Below, in pieces: positions 32,083-40,082 of a DNA stretch of 64,000 bases. A program made the position numbers and the translations under genes. The notes beneath the pieces are model-generated. The model saw nothing but the letters and a program-made list of their open reading frames with translations. It was not told the DNA's origin and ran no database searches. Within the stretch, counting starts at the first letter, position 1, and every line of letters begins with the position of its first letter. Origin of the DNA: Myxococcota bacterium (GTDB lineage: Bacteria > Myxococcota_A > UBA796); contig JAQXDW010000031.1 in NCBI GenBank assembly GCA_029251165.1, forward strand, positions 16,984-80,983. The letters run 5' to 3'.

Positions 32083-33402
32083 ATGGCCCTCACCAGCCTC
32101 GTCCTCCTGGCCGGAGCGCTCGCCGAGCAGCCTGCTCCGACCATCCCATTCGAAAAGTATGAGCTTGCAAACGGGCTTGACGTCATCCTCGCTGAGGATC
32201 ACTCCATCCCGTTCGTTCAGGTCAACATCTGGTACGACGTCGGCAGCAAAGACGAGGTGACGGGTCGGACCGGCTTCGCGCACCTCTTCGAGCACCTGAT
32301 GTTTCAGGGCTCAGCGAACCACGACACCGAGTACTTCCAGCCCCTTGAGAGCATCGGCGCCTCGATCAACGGCACGACCAGCTTTGATCGCACCAACTAC
32401 TTCGAGGGTGTCCCTGCGGAGTACCTGCCGCTGGCGCTCTGGCTGGAGAGCGATCGCATGGGCTGGCTGATGCCGGCGCTGACCCAGGAGAAGCTCGACA
32501 ACCAGCGCGAGGTCGTCCGCAACGAGCGCCGCCAGCGCTACGAGAACACGCCCTATGGTGAGGTCTGGGTCTGGCTGTTCGAGAACCTCTACCCCGAGGG
32601 GCATCCCTACAACGTGCCCACCATCGGCCGGCACGAGGATCTGGAGGCTGCCAACCTCGACGACGTGACAGCGTTCTTCGACACCTGGTACGCACCCAAC
32701 AACGCCAGCCTCGTCATCTGCGGTGACTTCGATCCGGCGGAGGCCAAGGTCCTCGTCGAGCAGTACTTCGGAGAGATTCCCCGAGGAGAAGAGGTCGAGA
32801 GCATCAACAGCGCGACCGCAGCGCTGACCGAAGAGGTCGTGGTTCACAAGGTCGACGACGTCCCGCACGAGAAGCTGTGGGTCGCCTGGATCAGCCCGGC
32901 GCTTTACGCCGACGGCGATGCGGAGCTGGACATCGTCTCGTCCCTTCTCGCTGACGGCAAGGACAGCCTCCTGTACCAGACCCTGGTGCTCGACAAGAAG
33001 ATCGCTCGAGAGGTCGACGCCTACCAGTACTCCGCGCGCCTGCACGGCCAGTACATCATCGAGGCCACTCCTGCCGAGGGACACACCACCGAAGAGGTGC
33101 TCGCCGAGATCGACGGCATCCTCGCGCAGCTCAAGACCGACGGCCCCTCGGCGGAGAAGGTCGAGATCGCAGTCTTGAACTGGGAGGCCCGCTTCTTCGA
33201 TGGGCTGCTGACCATCTCCAGCAAGGCCAACATGCTCAACAGCTACAACACCTTCACCGGAGATCCCGGCTTCATCACGCAGGACCTGAACCGGTACCGC
33301 AGCGTGAGCCCGGCATCGGTCTCCAACGCACTCAACACATGGCTGCCCAGCGACCGCCGGGTCGTGCTCCACGTCGCCCCCGAAGTCGGGGAGGAGGAGT
33401 AG
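32083..33402 (+). CDS. M16-family zinc peptidase (active subunit), exported
   Basis: A 439-residue pitrilysin/processing-peptidase family member with a signal peptide (MALTSLVLLAGALAEQ). The inverted zinc motif HxxEH is present as AHLFEHLMF (His67, Glu70, His71) within the usual GxAHxxEHMxF context, and DNQREVVRNERRQRYEN supplies the downstream Glu region. The C-terminal half is the non-catalytic M16_C repeat. ATG 32083, after GGAG, is chosen over a spurious extension to 31921. The next gene, one base on, encodes the second M16 protein without zinc ligands; the two probably form an alpha/beta heterodimer in the periplasm. Confidence 0.9.
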   Translation: MALTSLVLLAGALAEQPAPTIPFEKYELANGLDVILAEDHSIPFVQVNIWYDVGSKDEVTGRTGFAHLFEHLMFQGSANHDTEYFQPLESIGASINGTTSFDRTNYFEGVPAEYLPLALWLESDRMGWLMPALTQEKLDNQREVVRNERRQRYENTPYGEVWVWLFENLYPEGHPYNVPTIGRHEDLEAANLDDVTAFFDTWYAPNNASLVICGDFDPAEAKVLVEQYFGEIPRGEEVESINSATAALTEEVVVHKVDDVPHEKLWVAWISPALYADGDAELDIVSSLLADGKDSLLYQTLVLDKKIAREVDAYQYSARLHGQYIIEATPAEGHTTEEVLAEIDGILAQLKTDGPSAEKVEIAVLNWEARFFDGLLTISSKANMLNSYNTFTGDPGFITQDLNRYRSVSPASVSNALNTWLPSDRRVVLHVAPEVGEEE

Positions 33403-34836
33403 ATGCTCGCACTCTCTCTGCTGCTTGCTGGCTGCGGCCCCAAGGAGCCCGTTCAGACCGTCGCGACCGTTGACCGCACGGCCACCCCGCAGCCCCTCGC
33501 GCCGCGTGCCTTTCAGTTCCCCGACCTCGTCGAGGGCTCGCTGAGCAACAACATCCCCGTGGTCGTCGTCGAGAACCACGAGGTCCCGCTGGTCTACGTC
33601 AAGGTCGTCTACGACGTCGGCTCGTGGCAGGATCCCGCGGATCGTCCCGGCCTCGCGAGCGTCACCCTCGACATGCTCAACGAGGGCGCCGGTACCCTGT
33701 CCGCTGAAGAGATCTCTGCGGAGAGTCGCCGGCTCGCATCCAGTCTGGGCACCGGCTCCAGCCTCGACGGCGCCGCGGTCTCCCTCAAGTCGCTCAAGGC
33801 CAACCTCGCGCCGAGCCTGGCGCTGATGGCTGAGGTGGTCCTCCGGCCGACGTTCCCAGAGGATGACTGGGGCATCATGCAGCAGCAGCGCCTCCAGAAC
33901 CTCAGCGCCGCACGCCAGGATCCCAGCCGCATCGCCCGACGGGCCTGGAATCGGCTGATGTATGGCGAGACCTACGCCGGCAACCTCACGTCTGCCGACA
34001 GCTACAGCGCCATCACCACCGACGAGATGCGGAGCTGGTACACCGCCAACCTCCACGCCGGAAACGCCACCATCCTCGTCGGCGGCGACACCACCCTCGC
34101 CGAGATCCAGCCCCTGCTGGAGGCGCAGTTCGGTGAGTGGGCAGCCGCTCCTGATGCAGTCCCCGTGCCGCCAACTGCGGACAGGCTCCCTGAGCACAGC
34201 GAGTCGACCATCTACTTGATCGACAAGCCCGGTGCACCGCAGTCTGTTCTGCGCATTGGTCAGTTCGTCGGCGAGCGCACAGACGAGCAGGCTTCGGCCT
34301 TCCAGCTTGCAAACATGGTGGTCGGCGGTCAGTTTATCGCCCGGATCAACATGAACCTCCGGGAAGACAAGGGCTGGACCTACGGCGCACGCTCCTGGGT
34401 CAGCTACAACCACCTCCCCGGCCTGTTTGCAGCCGGTAGCAGCGTGGTCACCCCGCACACCACTGATGCGATCAAAGAGATCCTCGCGGAGCTTGGCGGC
34501 CCGACCAACGATGCACCGCTGACCGAGGCCGAGCTGGAGGCTGGTCGCGGAAACCTGCTCGGCGAGTGGCCGCTGAAGTTTGAGAACCCAGCCTATCTGC
34601 TGGACCGCACCGTCGAGGTTCGTCGCTACGATCTCCCCGCCGACTGGCTGAAGACCTACCCTGACCGCGTCCGTGCGGTCACGATGACGGAAGCCGCTGC
34701 GGCGTGGTCATCCTGGATCGACACCAGCAGCCTCGCAATCCTCGTCGTCGGTGACGCCGCTCAGATCCGCGAGGGACTGGAGAGCCTGTCCTTGCCGATC
34801 GTCGTGCTCGATGCCGACGGGAACCCGATTCAGTAG
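33403..34836 (+). CDS. M16-family lipoprotein, catalytically degenerate partner
   Basis: A 477-residue lipoprotein (lipobox LAGC) with the M16 fold: NIPVVVVENHEVPLVYVKVV, then a C-terminal domain with VGGQFIARINMNLREDKGWTYGA-type residues. Where the catalytic protein has HxxEH, this one has GLASVTLDMLNEGAG, so it cannot bind zinc in the usual way. It retains the R/Y substrate-loop region (NMNLREDKGWTYGARS), as do the non-catalytic subunits of bacterial M16 pairs. The start ATG directly follows the stop of the first gene, behind GGAGGAG. The lipid anchor would hold the heterodimer at a membrane. Confidence 0.9.
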   Translation: MLALSLLLAGCGPKEPVQTVATVDRTATPQPLAPRAFQFPDLVEGSLSNNIPVVVVENHEVPLVYVKVVYDVGSWQDPADRPGLASVTLDMLNEGAGTLSAEEISAESRRLASSLGTGSSLDGAAVSLKSLKANLAPSLALMAEVVLRPTFPEDDWGIMQQQRLQNLSAARQDPSRIARRAWNRLMYGETYAGNLTSADSYSAITTDEMRSWYTANLHAGNATILVGGDTTLAEIQPLLEAQFGEWAAAPDAVPVPPTADRLPEHSESTIYLIDKPGAPQSVLRIGQFVGERTDEQASAFQLANMVVGGQFIARINMNLREDKGWTYGARSWVSYNHLPGLFAAGSSVVTPHTTDAIKEILAELGGPTNDAPLTEAELEAGRGNLLGEWPLKFENPAYLLDRTVEVRRYDLPADWLKTYPDRVRAVTMTEAAAAWSSWIDTSSLAILVVGDAAQIREGLESLSLPIVVLDADGNPIQ

Positions 34837-34844
34837 GAGTTTTT

Positions 34845-35756
34845 ATGGGTATCGAGAGCAAGTTCATCTGGATGGATGGCAAGCTGGTCCCGTTTGCCGA
34901 AGCCAACGTCCATGTCCTCAGCCACACCCTGCACTATGGTCTGGGCGCCTTTGAGGGCATCCGCGCATACAAGCAGGCCGATGGAAAGGGCGGCATCTTC
35001 AAGCTCGACGAGCACCTGCGGCGCCTGTTCGACTCTGCGCGGATGTGCAGGATGAAGATTCCATTCTCGTTTGAGGAAGTCCGCCAGGCCTGCCTCGACA
35101 CCCTCCGGGCAAACGATTTTGAGGAAGCCTACATCCGGCCCATCGTCTTCCTCGGCTCGGGTGCAATGGGACTCGGTGCTCGGACAAACCCGGTCCACCT
35201 CACCATCGCGACGTGGGAGTGGGGGGCCTACCTTGGTGACGAGGGGCTCTCGAAGGGGATCCGGGTTGCGACCAGCAGCTACACCCGCCACCACGTCAAC
35301 GCCAACCTCCAGCGAGCCAAGATCATCGGCCACTATGTGAACTCGATTCTCGCCCGCTACGAGGCCGACGACAACGGGTACGACGAGGCCGTCATGCTCG
35401 ATCAGAGCGGATTTGTCGCGGAAGGAACCGGCGAGAACCTGTTCGTGATTCGCGGCAACATGATCAAGACGCCGCCCACTGCCAACATCCTCGCCGGCAT
35501 CACCCGCCACACCACGATGGAGATCCTGGAGCGCAACGGGTACGAGGTGACCACCGACCAATTTGGTCGCGATGCCCTGTACATCGCCGATGAGATCTTC
35601 ATGACTGGTACTGCAGCCGAGATCACCCCAGTCCGCGAGGTCGACCGGCTCCCGGTCAGCGCGCCCGGGCCGATCACACAGGTCGTGCAGAAGACCTACC
35701 TCAGCGGTGTGCGTGGCGAAGTGGACTGGATGCAGAAGTACGTCACCCGCTACTGA
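34845..35756 (+). CDS. ilvE: Branched-chain amino acid aminotransferase
   Basis: A 303-residue class IV PLP aminotransferase for the last step of Leu/Ile/Val synthesis. Typical motifs are HTLHYGLGAFEGIRAY near the N-terminus, the PLP Lys159 in RAKIIGHYVNS, and the phosphate-binding GTGENLFVIRG and FMTGTAAEITPVREVD. Length matches IlvE. SD AGGAG is about nine bases before the ATG. It is eight bases after the M16 pair and is closed by the intrinsic terminator at 35801-35828, so this may be a three-gene transcript. Confidence 0.95.
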   Translation: MGIESKFIWMDGKLVPFAEANVHVLSHTLHYGLGAFEGIRAYKQADGKGGIFKLDEHLRRLFDSARMCRMKIPFSFEEVRQACLDTLRANDFEEAYIRPIVFLGSGAMGLGARTNPVHLTIATWEWGAYLGDEGLSKGIRVATSSYTRHHVNANLQRAKIIGHYVNSILARYEADDNGYDEAVMLDQSGFVAEGTGENLFVIRGNMIKTPPTANILAGITRHTTMEILERNGYEVTTDQFGRDALYIADEIFMTGTAAEITPVREVDRLPVSAPGPITQVVQKTYLSGVRGEVDWMQKYVTRY

Positions 35757-35800
35757 TCAGGCTGCGCGACTCGACGCGCGAACAGTGAACGGACAAGCAG

Positions 35801-35828
35801 TGACCGGGAGGCAACTCCCGGTCATTTT
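35801..35828 (+). terminator. Intrinsic terminator after ilvE
   Basis: A perfect 10-bp stem (TGACCGGGAG at 35801-35810; CTCCCGGTCA at 35815-35824) with a GCAA tetraloop, followed by TTTT. It lies 45 bases after the ilvE stop and separates that operon from the beta'-clamp-like gene starting at 35884. Confidence 0.92.
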
Positions 35829-35883
35829 ACTTCCGCTTTGTTTCTCTGAGAGACGCTACGTTCTTGTCTCGCGGAGGTGCAAT

Positions 35884-37578
35884 TTGCTTGATCGCTTCTA
35901 CAATCCCGCCCAGCCGGGCGATGTACTCGTCTCGCTGGCCATCGCTGAGGCCGCTCCACTCCGTGAGGTCCACCACGGCGGCTTCCTCGCGGGCTCCAGT
36001 CAACAGCCGGTGCCCGGTGGGCTGTGGGGTGAGGATGTCTTTGGGGACGATCAGTGGGGAATACTCACCCTCCCCATTCCCCTCCTCCACCCCGCTGCTG
36101 CGCCTGAGATTGCTCGCACGATGGGATGCTCGGTGGGACAGGTCCTCGCGCTGGCTCGGGGTGAGGCCTGGCTGCGCGAGGGACGAATTCACCTCCCCCC
36201 AGGCCGCACGCTCACCGACGGACAGCGTACACCGCTGTGGCAGTGGCCTCCCCGGCTGAGGTGGCCGCCCGCTGCAGACTCCAGCACCCTCGTACTCGCC
36301 GGAGATCTCTCCTGGCGCGCCGAGGCACTGGCCGGCACCGGCTACCTCGCCTTGAGATCACTGACCCACGCTCCCCTGGTTCACCGGATCCCGATTCCCC
36401 CACAGAGCCTGCGTCCGCTCCAGATCCGCGCGGGTGGAATGCTGATGCCCGGCCCAAACAACCTCGCGCTCGCCCGACTGGTCCATCATCGAAACCGACT
36501 CCGGCGGATGATGCACCTGGAGGCACCGCCGCTGCTGCTGCTCCAAGAGCACCGACAGCTCCAGCTCGCCCTGGAGGCTGCGCTCACAGCGATCAGCCAG
36601 CCGCAGCCGCTTCCGGAGTCCGTCCCCGTGCAGTGGCGGCCGATGGGTGCGCCGCGCACCGAGCCGATTCCCCTCCAGGTCATGCCCGCCCCCCTCGCCC
36701 CCTGTGGAGCAGTCCTTCGAGGCGATCACCTGCTGCTTGATTTCCCCTATGCCACAACCTGCATTCACCTTCCCACAGGCACCCTCGTTGATGTCTGGCG
36801 CAGCGCAGGCTTGAGCCTGCTGGGTGGTGTCGGAGACTGTCTGGTCTATCGCCACAACACTTCTTGGAACCACCACATCTTCGAGCTCTCCACCGGACGC
36901 TGGCGGCACTCTCGCCCGGTCGATGTACCGCTGCCTCCCATCCCTCCAGGTGACCAGCGCTTTCTCTCTGCCTGCGGGCGGTTCACCTGGCGGCACACTC
37001 CGACCAGCCGCGATGACATTCTCGATGCCACCGGGACCCCGCAGCTCACCCCCTGGTGGGACGATGCTCCACGCCTCGAGCTGCCCACCTTCAGCATGCC
37101 CGGAACTCCCGCTGCTCGCCCCCCGACTGCGATGGCCCTTCATGACGATGAGTGGCGCATCCTCGATGCCGGCATCCTGTGGCAGGGGCGCAATCCAATC
37201 GCAAGAATGGATGCCTGGATCGGTTCATTCTCCGAAGATGGCGCGCGCCTCGTCCTCGCCAATCCAGAGCGTCTGTGGCTCTTGGACGTCTCCTCCGTCC
37301 CGACAATGGAGGCTGAGCTCGACCTCCGACCGCTCCGTTCATTGCTCGGCTCGGTCTCCGGGCCGGTCCTACACGCCGCGCTCTGTCGCTACGGTACGCT
37401 GGTCGAGGTCGCCGCAGCCGAGCCTGCCGCCCTCGCCTCACTGGAGATCAACCTCGACACCATCGGGCGTCGAAGACGAATCACCGCAGACGAAACCACT
37501 CGACTGCTCAAGCGCGCCAGGCGAGCAGCCTGGCCCAATCATCTGCCCGCCCAGCGACTCCATCTCGACGCCGCTTAG
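35884..37578 (+). CDS. RNA polymerase beta'-clamp-like protein fused to a probable beta-propeller
   Basis: A 564-residue protein started by TTG 35884 behind GGAGG (35873-35877, six-base spacing). Residues about 15-236 align by eye with the N-terminus of RpoC. VSLAIAEAAPLREVHHG fits beta' residues just after the start, GGLWGEDVFG fits DGLFCARIFG, and WGILTLPIPLLHP fits MGHIELASPTAH with the zinc finger between these deleted. IPPQSLRPLQIRAGG fits LPPDLRPLVPLDGG. HRNRLRRMMHLEAP and LQEHRQLQLALEAAL fit the clamp-helix coiled coil that binds sigma. The catalytic NADFDGD region is absent. Residues about 260-564 are beta-rich with propeller-like repeats (WRHSRPV, FTWRHTPTS, WRILDAGILW, ERLWLLDVSS). 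Function is unknown; an RNAP- or sigma-interacting regulator is the leading guess. Confidence 0.65.
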   Translation: MLDRFYNPAQPGDVLVSLAIAEAAPLREVHHGGFLAGSSQQPVPGGLWGEDVFGDDQWGILTLPIPLLHPAAAPEIARTMGCSVGQVLALARGEAWLREGRIHLPPGRTLTDGQRTPLWQWPPRLRWPPAADSSTLVLAGDLSWRAEALAGTGYLALRSLTHAPLVHRIPIPPQSLRPLQIRAGGMLMPGPNNLALARLVHHRNRLRRMMHLEAPPLLLLQEHRQLQLALEAALTAISQPQPLPESVPVQWRPMGAPRTEPIPLQVMPAPLAPCGAVLRGDHLLLDFPYATTCIHLPTGTLVDVWRSAGLSLLGGVGDCLVYRHNTSWNHHIFELSTGRWRHSRPVDVPLPPIPPGDQRFLSACGRFTWRHTPTSRDDILDATGTPQLTPWWDDAPRLELPTFSMPGTPAARPPTAMALHDDEWRILDAGILWQGRNPIARMDAWIGSFSEDGARLVLANPERLWLLDVSSVPTMEAELDLRPLRSLLGSVSGPVLHAALCRYGTLVEVAAAEPAALASLEINLDTIGRRRRITADETTRLLKRARRAAWPNHLPAQRLHLDAA

Positions 37579-37625
37579 GCACTCCCGGGTCGAGGTGTCG
37601 GGCGCGGTGCTGTAGAATCCGGCGC

Positions 37626-38717
37626 ATGCACGAAGACCGGATTCTCGACCTTATCCGCCAGCGCCGCGACCACCAGCGAAGCCGTCTCCACAGCCTGGAG
37701 CGTCGCGGACTGTTTGTACTCGCGCTCGTCTCCGCTCTGGGTGTGGGCGTCTCCATGATGGTTGGTGGAAACATGTCCGAGGTTTGGGGCTCGATGCTCC
37801 TGGCGGGTCTGTTTGTCATCATCACAGGGCTCCTCATTGCCGCGCTGCTGTTTGCCGGTGCGAGTGTCTTTCCGCTGGATGGTCGGCACCTGTTCCACGG
37901 CGGACGCAGCGAGCGGGCTCGAGGCTGGGACCGCTGGCTGACCGACCATGGCTTCGCAGGCCGACCGCTCGAGGGCTTTCGCTCCCTGCTGCCCGAGCCT
38001 CCAGCGCCAGCGCCGGTCGCAGACGAGGCCCCTCCGGAGGATGCTGAGGCCACCTCCGAGGCTGCGGAAGAGCCCACTGAAGAGCCCGCCGCCGACAGCG
38101 GCAGCGGCGAGGATCGCGAGTCCGAAGATGCTGCAGCACCGGCACCGCCTCCGATGACGGAGGAAGAGAAGAGCGCACACATCCGCCAGCGCCTCAGCGC
38201 CTTCCTCGCAGAGACGGCTCTGGATGGTCAGGAGCTCGACCTCTCTGTCGATCCCATCCTCCGCGCAGAGGTCATGGACTACTGGTCGCTCTGGTTTGTC
38301 GCCGAGCGCAGCGCCGGGCTGCTCCGCCGGGCACTCAGCATGTCACTGCTTGCCCTCGTCCTCAGCGGACTGACCAGTATTCAGCTCGCCGAAGAGCTCG
38401 CCAGCAGCACCTCAAGCAGCCTCAGCGCGGGTGGTAAGGGCGGAAAGGGTGGCAAGAGCGGCGGCCCAGACGGCGAAGGCGGAAAGGGCGGCAAGAGCGG
38501 CGGCCCAGACAGCGAAGGCGGAAAGGGCAGCAAGAGCGGCGGTCCAGACAGCGACGGCGGAAAGGGCAGCAAGATCGGCGGCCCGGACAGCGACGGCGGA
38601 AAGGGCGGGAAGAGCAGCCTCGAAGGGGGCGGAGCTCCGGAGCCCAAGAGCGGAAAGGCCCGAAGAAATGGTCAGGACGACGGCGCTACCGGTGGTGGGA
38701 ACGGCGGCGCCCTGTAG
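37626..38717 (+). CDS. Membrane protein with acidic linker and Gly/Lys-rich repeat tail
   Basis: A 363-residue protein of no recognised family. It has an N-terminal charged helix (EDRILDLIRQRRDHQRSR), two membrane helices (about residues 28-50 and 57-79), a Glu/Pro/Ala-rich acidic linker (about 120-180), a second charged helical region with a third membrane helix (about 238-255, LSMSLLALVLSGLTSIQLA), and a C-terminal tail of four 13-residue Gly/Lys/Ser/Pro/Asp repeats. It starts 47 bases after the beta'-clamp-like gene with no terminator between, so the two probably form one operon. The helix-hairpin layout vaguely recalls small membrane effectors, but I cannot support that. No clear SD. Confidence 0.65.
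   Translation: MHEDRILDLIRQRRDHQRSRLHSLERRGLFVLALVSALGVGVSMMVGGNMSEVWGSMLLAGLFVIITGLLIAALLFAGASVFPLDGRHLFHGGRSERARGWDRWLTDHGFAGRPLEGFRSLLPEPPAPAPVADEAPPEDAEATSEAAEEPTEEPAADSGSGEDRESEDAAAPAPPPMTEEEKSAHIRQRLSAFLAETALDGQELDLSVDPILRAEVMDYWSLWFVAERSAGLLRRALSMSLLALVLSGLTSIQLAEELASSTSSSLSAGGKGGKGGKSGGPDGEGGKGGKSGGPDSEGGKGSKSGGPDSDGGKGSKIGGPDSDGGKGGKSSLEGGGAPEPKSGKARRNGQDDGATGGGNGGAL
38439..38618 (+). repeat. 39-bp coding tandem repeat, 4.6 copies
   Basis: Units at 38439-38477, 38478-38516, 38517-38555, 38556-38594 and a partial one to 38618 encode GGKGGKSGGPDGE with minor changes (Ser/Gly, Asp/Glu, Ile for Ser). They make up the basic C-terminal tail of the membrane protein encoded downstream of the beta'-clamp-like gene. 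Confidence 0.9.
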
Positions 38718-38721
38718 CCGC

Positions 38722-40080
38722 TCAGCTCAGCGTCTGGCGGAGGAGCCCGATCTGGCGAGTGACCTCAGACCAGGCCGTTCCACCGCGTGAGGTTCGCCGA
38801 TCAGCGGCGGCCTCCGGGTCCAGCCAGACCAGGGCTTCTTCATCGAACTGCGGGTGGAATTCCTGCAGCCCCGCAACGCCGAGACCATCCAGCCCGATCC
38901 CACGCTCCTCACAGGCACGCACGATGCGGCCGACGACGTGATGGGCGTCACGAAACGGAACCCCGCGACCAGCCAGAAAGTCTGCGAGTTCGGTTGCGAG
39001 CAGGGGATCGCCCGTGAGGTCCGGCCCGCCACGAATCTCCATCGAGGAGATGCAGCCCGTCATCACTCGAACGCAAGCGATAGCGGTATGGATGGCATCG
39101 AACAGCGGCGGCCGATCTTCCTGCATGTCGCGGTTGTAGGCCATCGGCAGGCCCTTCATCATCGTCATGAGGTTGACCAGCGCGCCGGTCAACCGGCCGG
39201 TCTTGCCACGCACGATCTCGGCCGCGTCCGGGTTGCGCTTCTGCGGCATGATCGAGCTGCCGGTGCTCCACGCCTCAGAGAGCCGGATGTAGTTGAACTC
39301 ACGGGTCGACCAGATCACCAGCTCCTCGGCCATCCGAGACAGGGTGATGCCCAGGATCGCTGCAGCGGAGGTGGCCTCCAGAACATGATCCCGAGAGCTG
39401 ACCGCGTCCATTGCGTTCTCCAGCGGACCGGAGAAGTCGAGCAACTCAGCCGTGCGTACCCGATCAATGGGGTGTGGCGTTCCCGCCATCGCAGCCGCAC
39501 CAAGCGGGCATCGATTTACCCGACCGCGAGCATCGCTGATGCGCTCACGATCCCGAGACAGCGCCCAGGCATACGCCAGGAGGTGGTGCCCCAGCCAGAT
39601 CGGCTGGCCGCGCTGGAGGTGGGTGTAGCCTGGGATGAGGGTGCGACCATCAGCCTCAGCGCGATCGGTCAGCGCGCCGATCAGCGCTGCAAGCTCGCCG
39701 TCCAGCTGATCGAGGCGGGTGCGCAGCCACAGCCGCACATCGAGCGCGACCTGATCGTTGCGGGAGCGTGCCGTGTGAAGCTTTCCAGCCACCGGACCGA
39801 TCAGCGCATGCAGGCGCCCCTCGACAGCCATGTGGATGTCTTCCTGATCAACCCCAGGAACCCAGCCGCCGCGCAGCTCGGCGGCGACCGCCTCAAGCCC
39901 CGAGACGATGGTGGTGACTTCTTCACTGCTGATCAAGCCAACCTCGCCGAGCATGGTGGCGTGTGCCACGCTGCCGGCAATGTCCTCTTCCCACATCAAC
40001 AGATCTGTGCTGAGCGACTCCGAGAAGACCTGCATCTCCTCGGCGGGGCCGCCCTCAAACCGTCCAGACCACAGCGCCAT
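38722..40080 (-). CDS. argH: Argininosuccinate lyase
   Basis: A 452-residue fumarase/aspartase-superfamily enzyme that splits argininosuccinate into arginine and fumarate. Diagnostic motifs are SRNDQVALDVRLWLR, TPLQRGQP-like YTHLQRGQPIWLGHHLLAYAW, and the signature GSSIMPQKRNPDAAEI carrying the catalytic Ser on its flexible loop. Length is standard. The ATG is two bases after the argG stop, so argG-argH form an operon. The C-terminus is only four bases from the convergent membrane-protein gene. Confidence 0.96.
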   Translation of the reverse strand: MALWSGRFEGGPAEEMQVFSESLSTDLLMWEEDIAGSVAHATMLGEVGLISSEEVTTIVSGLEAVAAELRGGWVPGVDQEDIHMAVEGRLHALIGPVAGKLHTARSRNDQVALDVRLWLRTRLDQLDGELAALIGALTDRAEADGRTLIPGYTHLQRGQPIWLGHHLLAYAWALSRDRERISDARGRVNRCPLGAAAMAGTPHPIDRVRTAELLDFSGPLENAMDAVSSRDHVLEATSAAAILGITLSRMAEELVIWSTREFNYIRLSEAWSTGSSIMPQKRNPDAAEIVRGKTGRLTGALVNLMTMMKGLPMAYNRDMQEDRPPLFDAIHTAIACVRVMTGCISSMEIRGGPDLTGDPLLATELADFLAGRGVPFRDAHHVVGRIVRACEERGIGLDGLGVAGLQEFHPQFDEEALVWLDPEAAADRRTSRGGTAWSEVTRQIGLLRQTLS

Positions 40081-40082
40081 GA

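Noticed and set aside
37626..38717. Assignment of the membrane protein to a cyclic-nucleotide antiphage effector family
   Set aside because: Only the helix layout is similar; no cyclase or other defence gene is adjacent and no sequence motif supports it.
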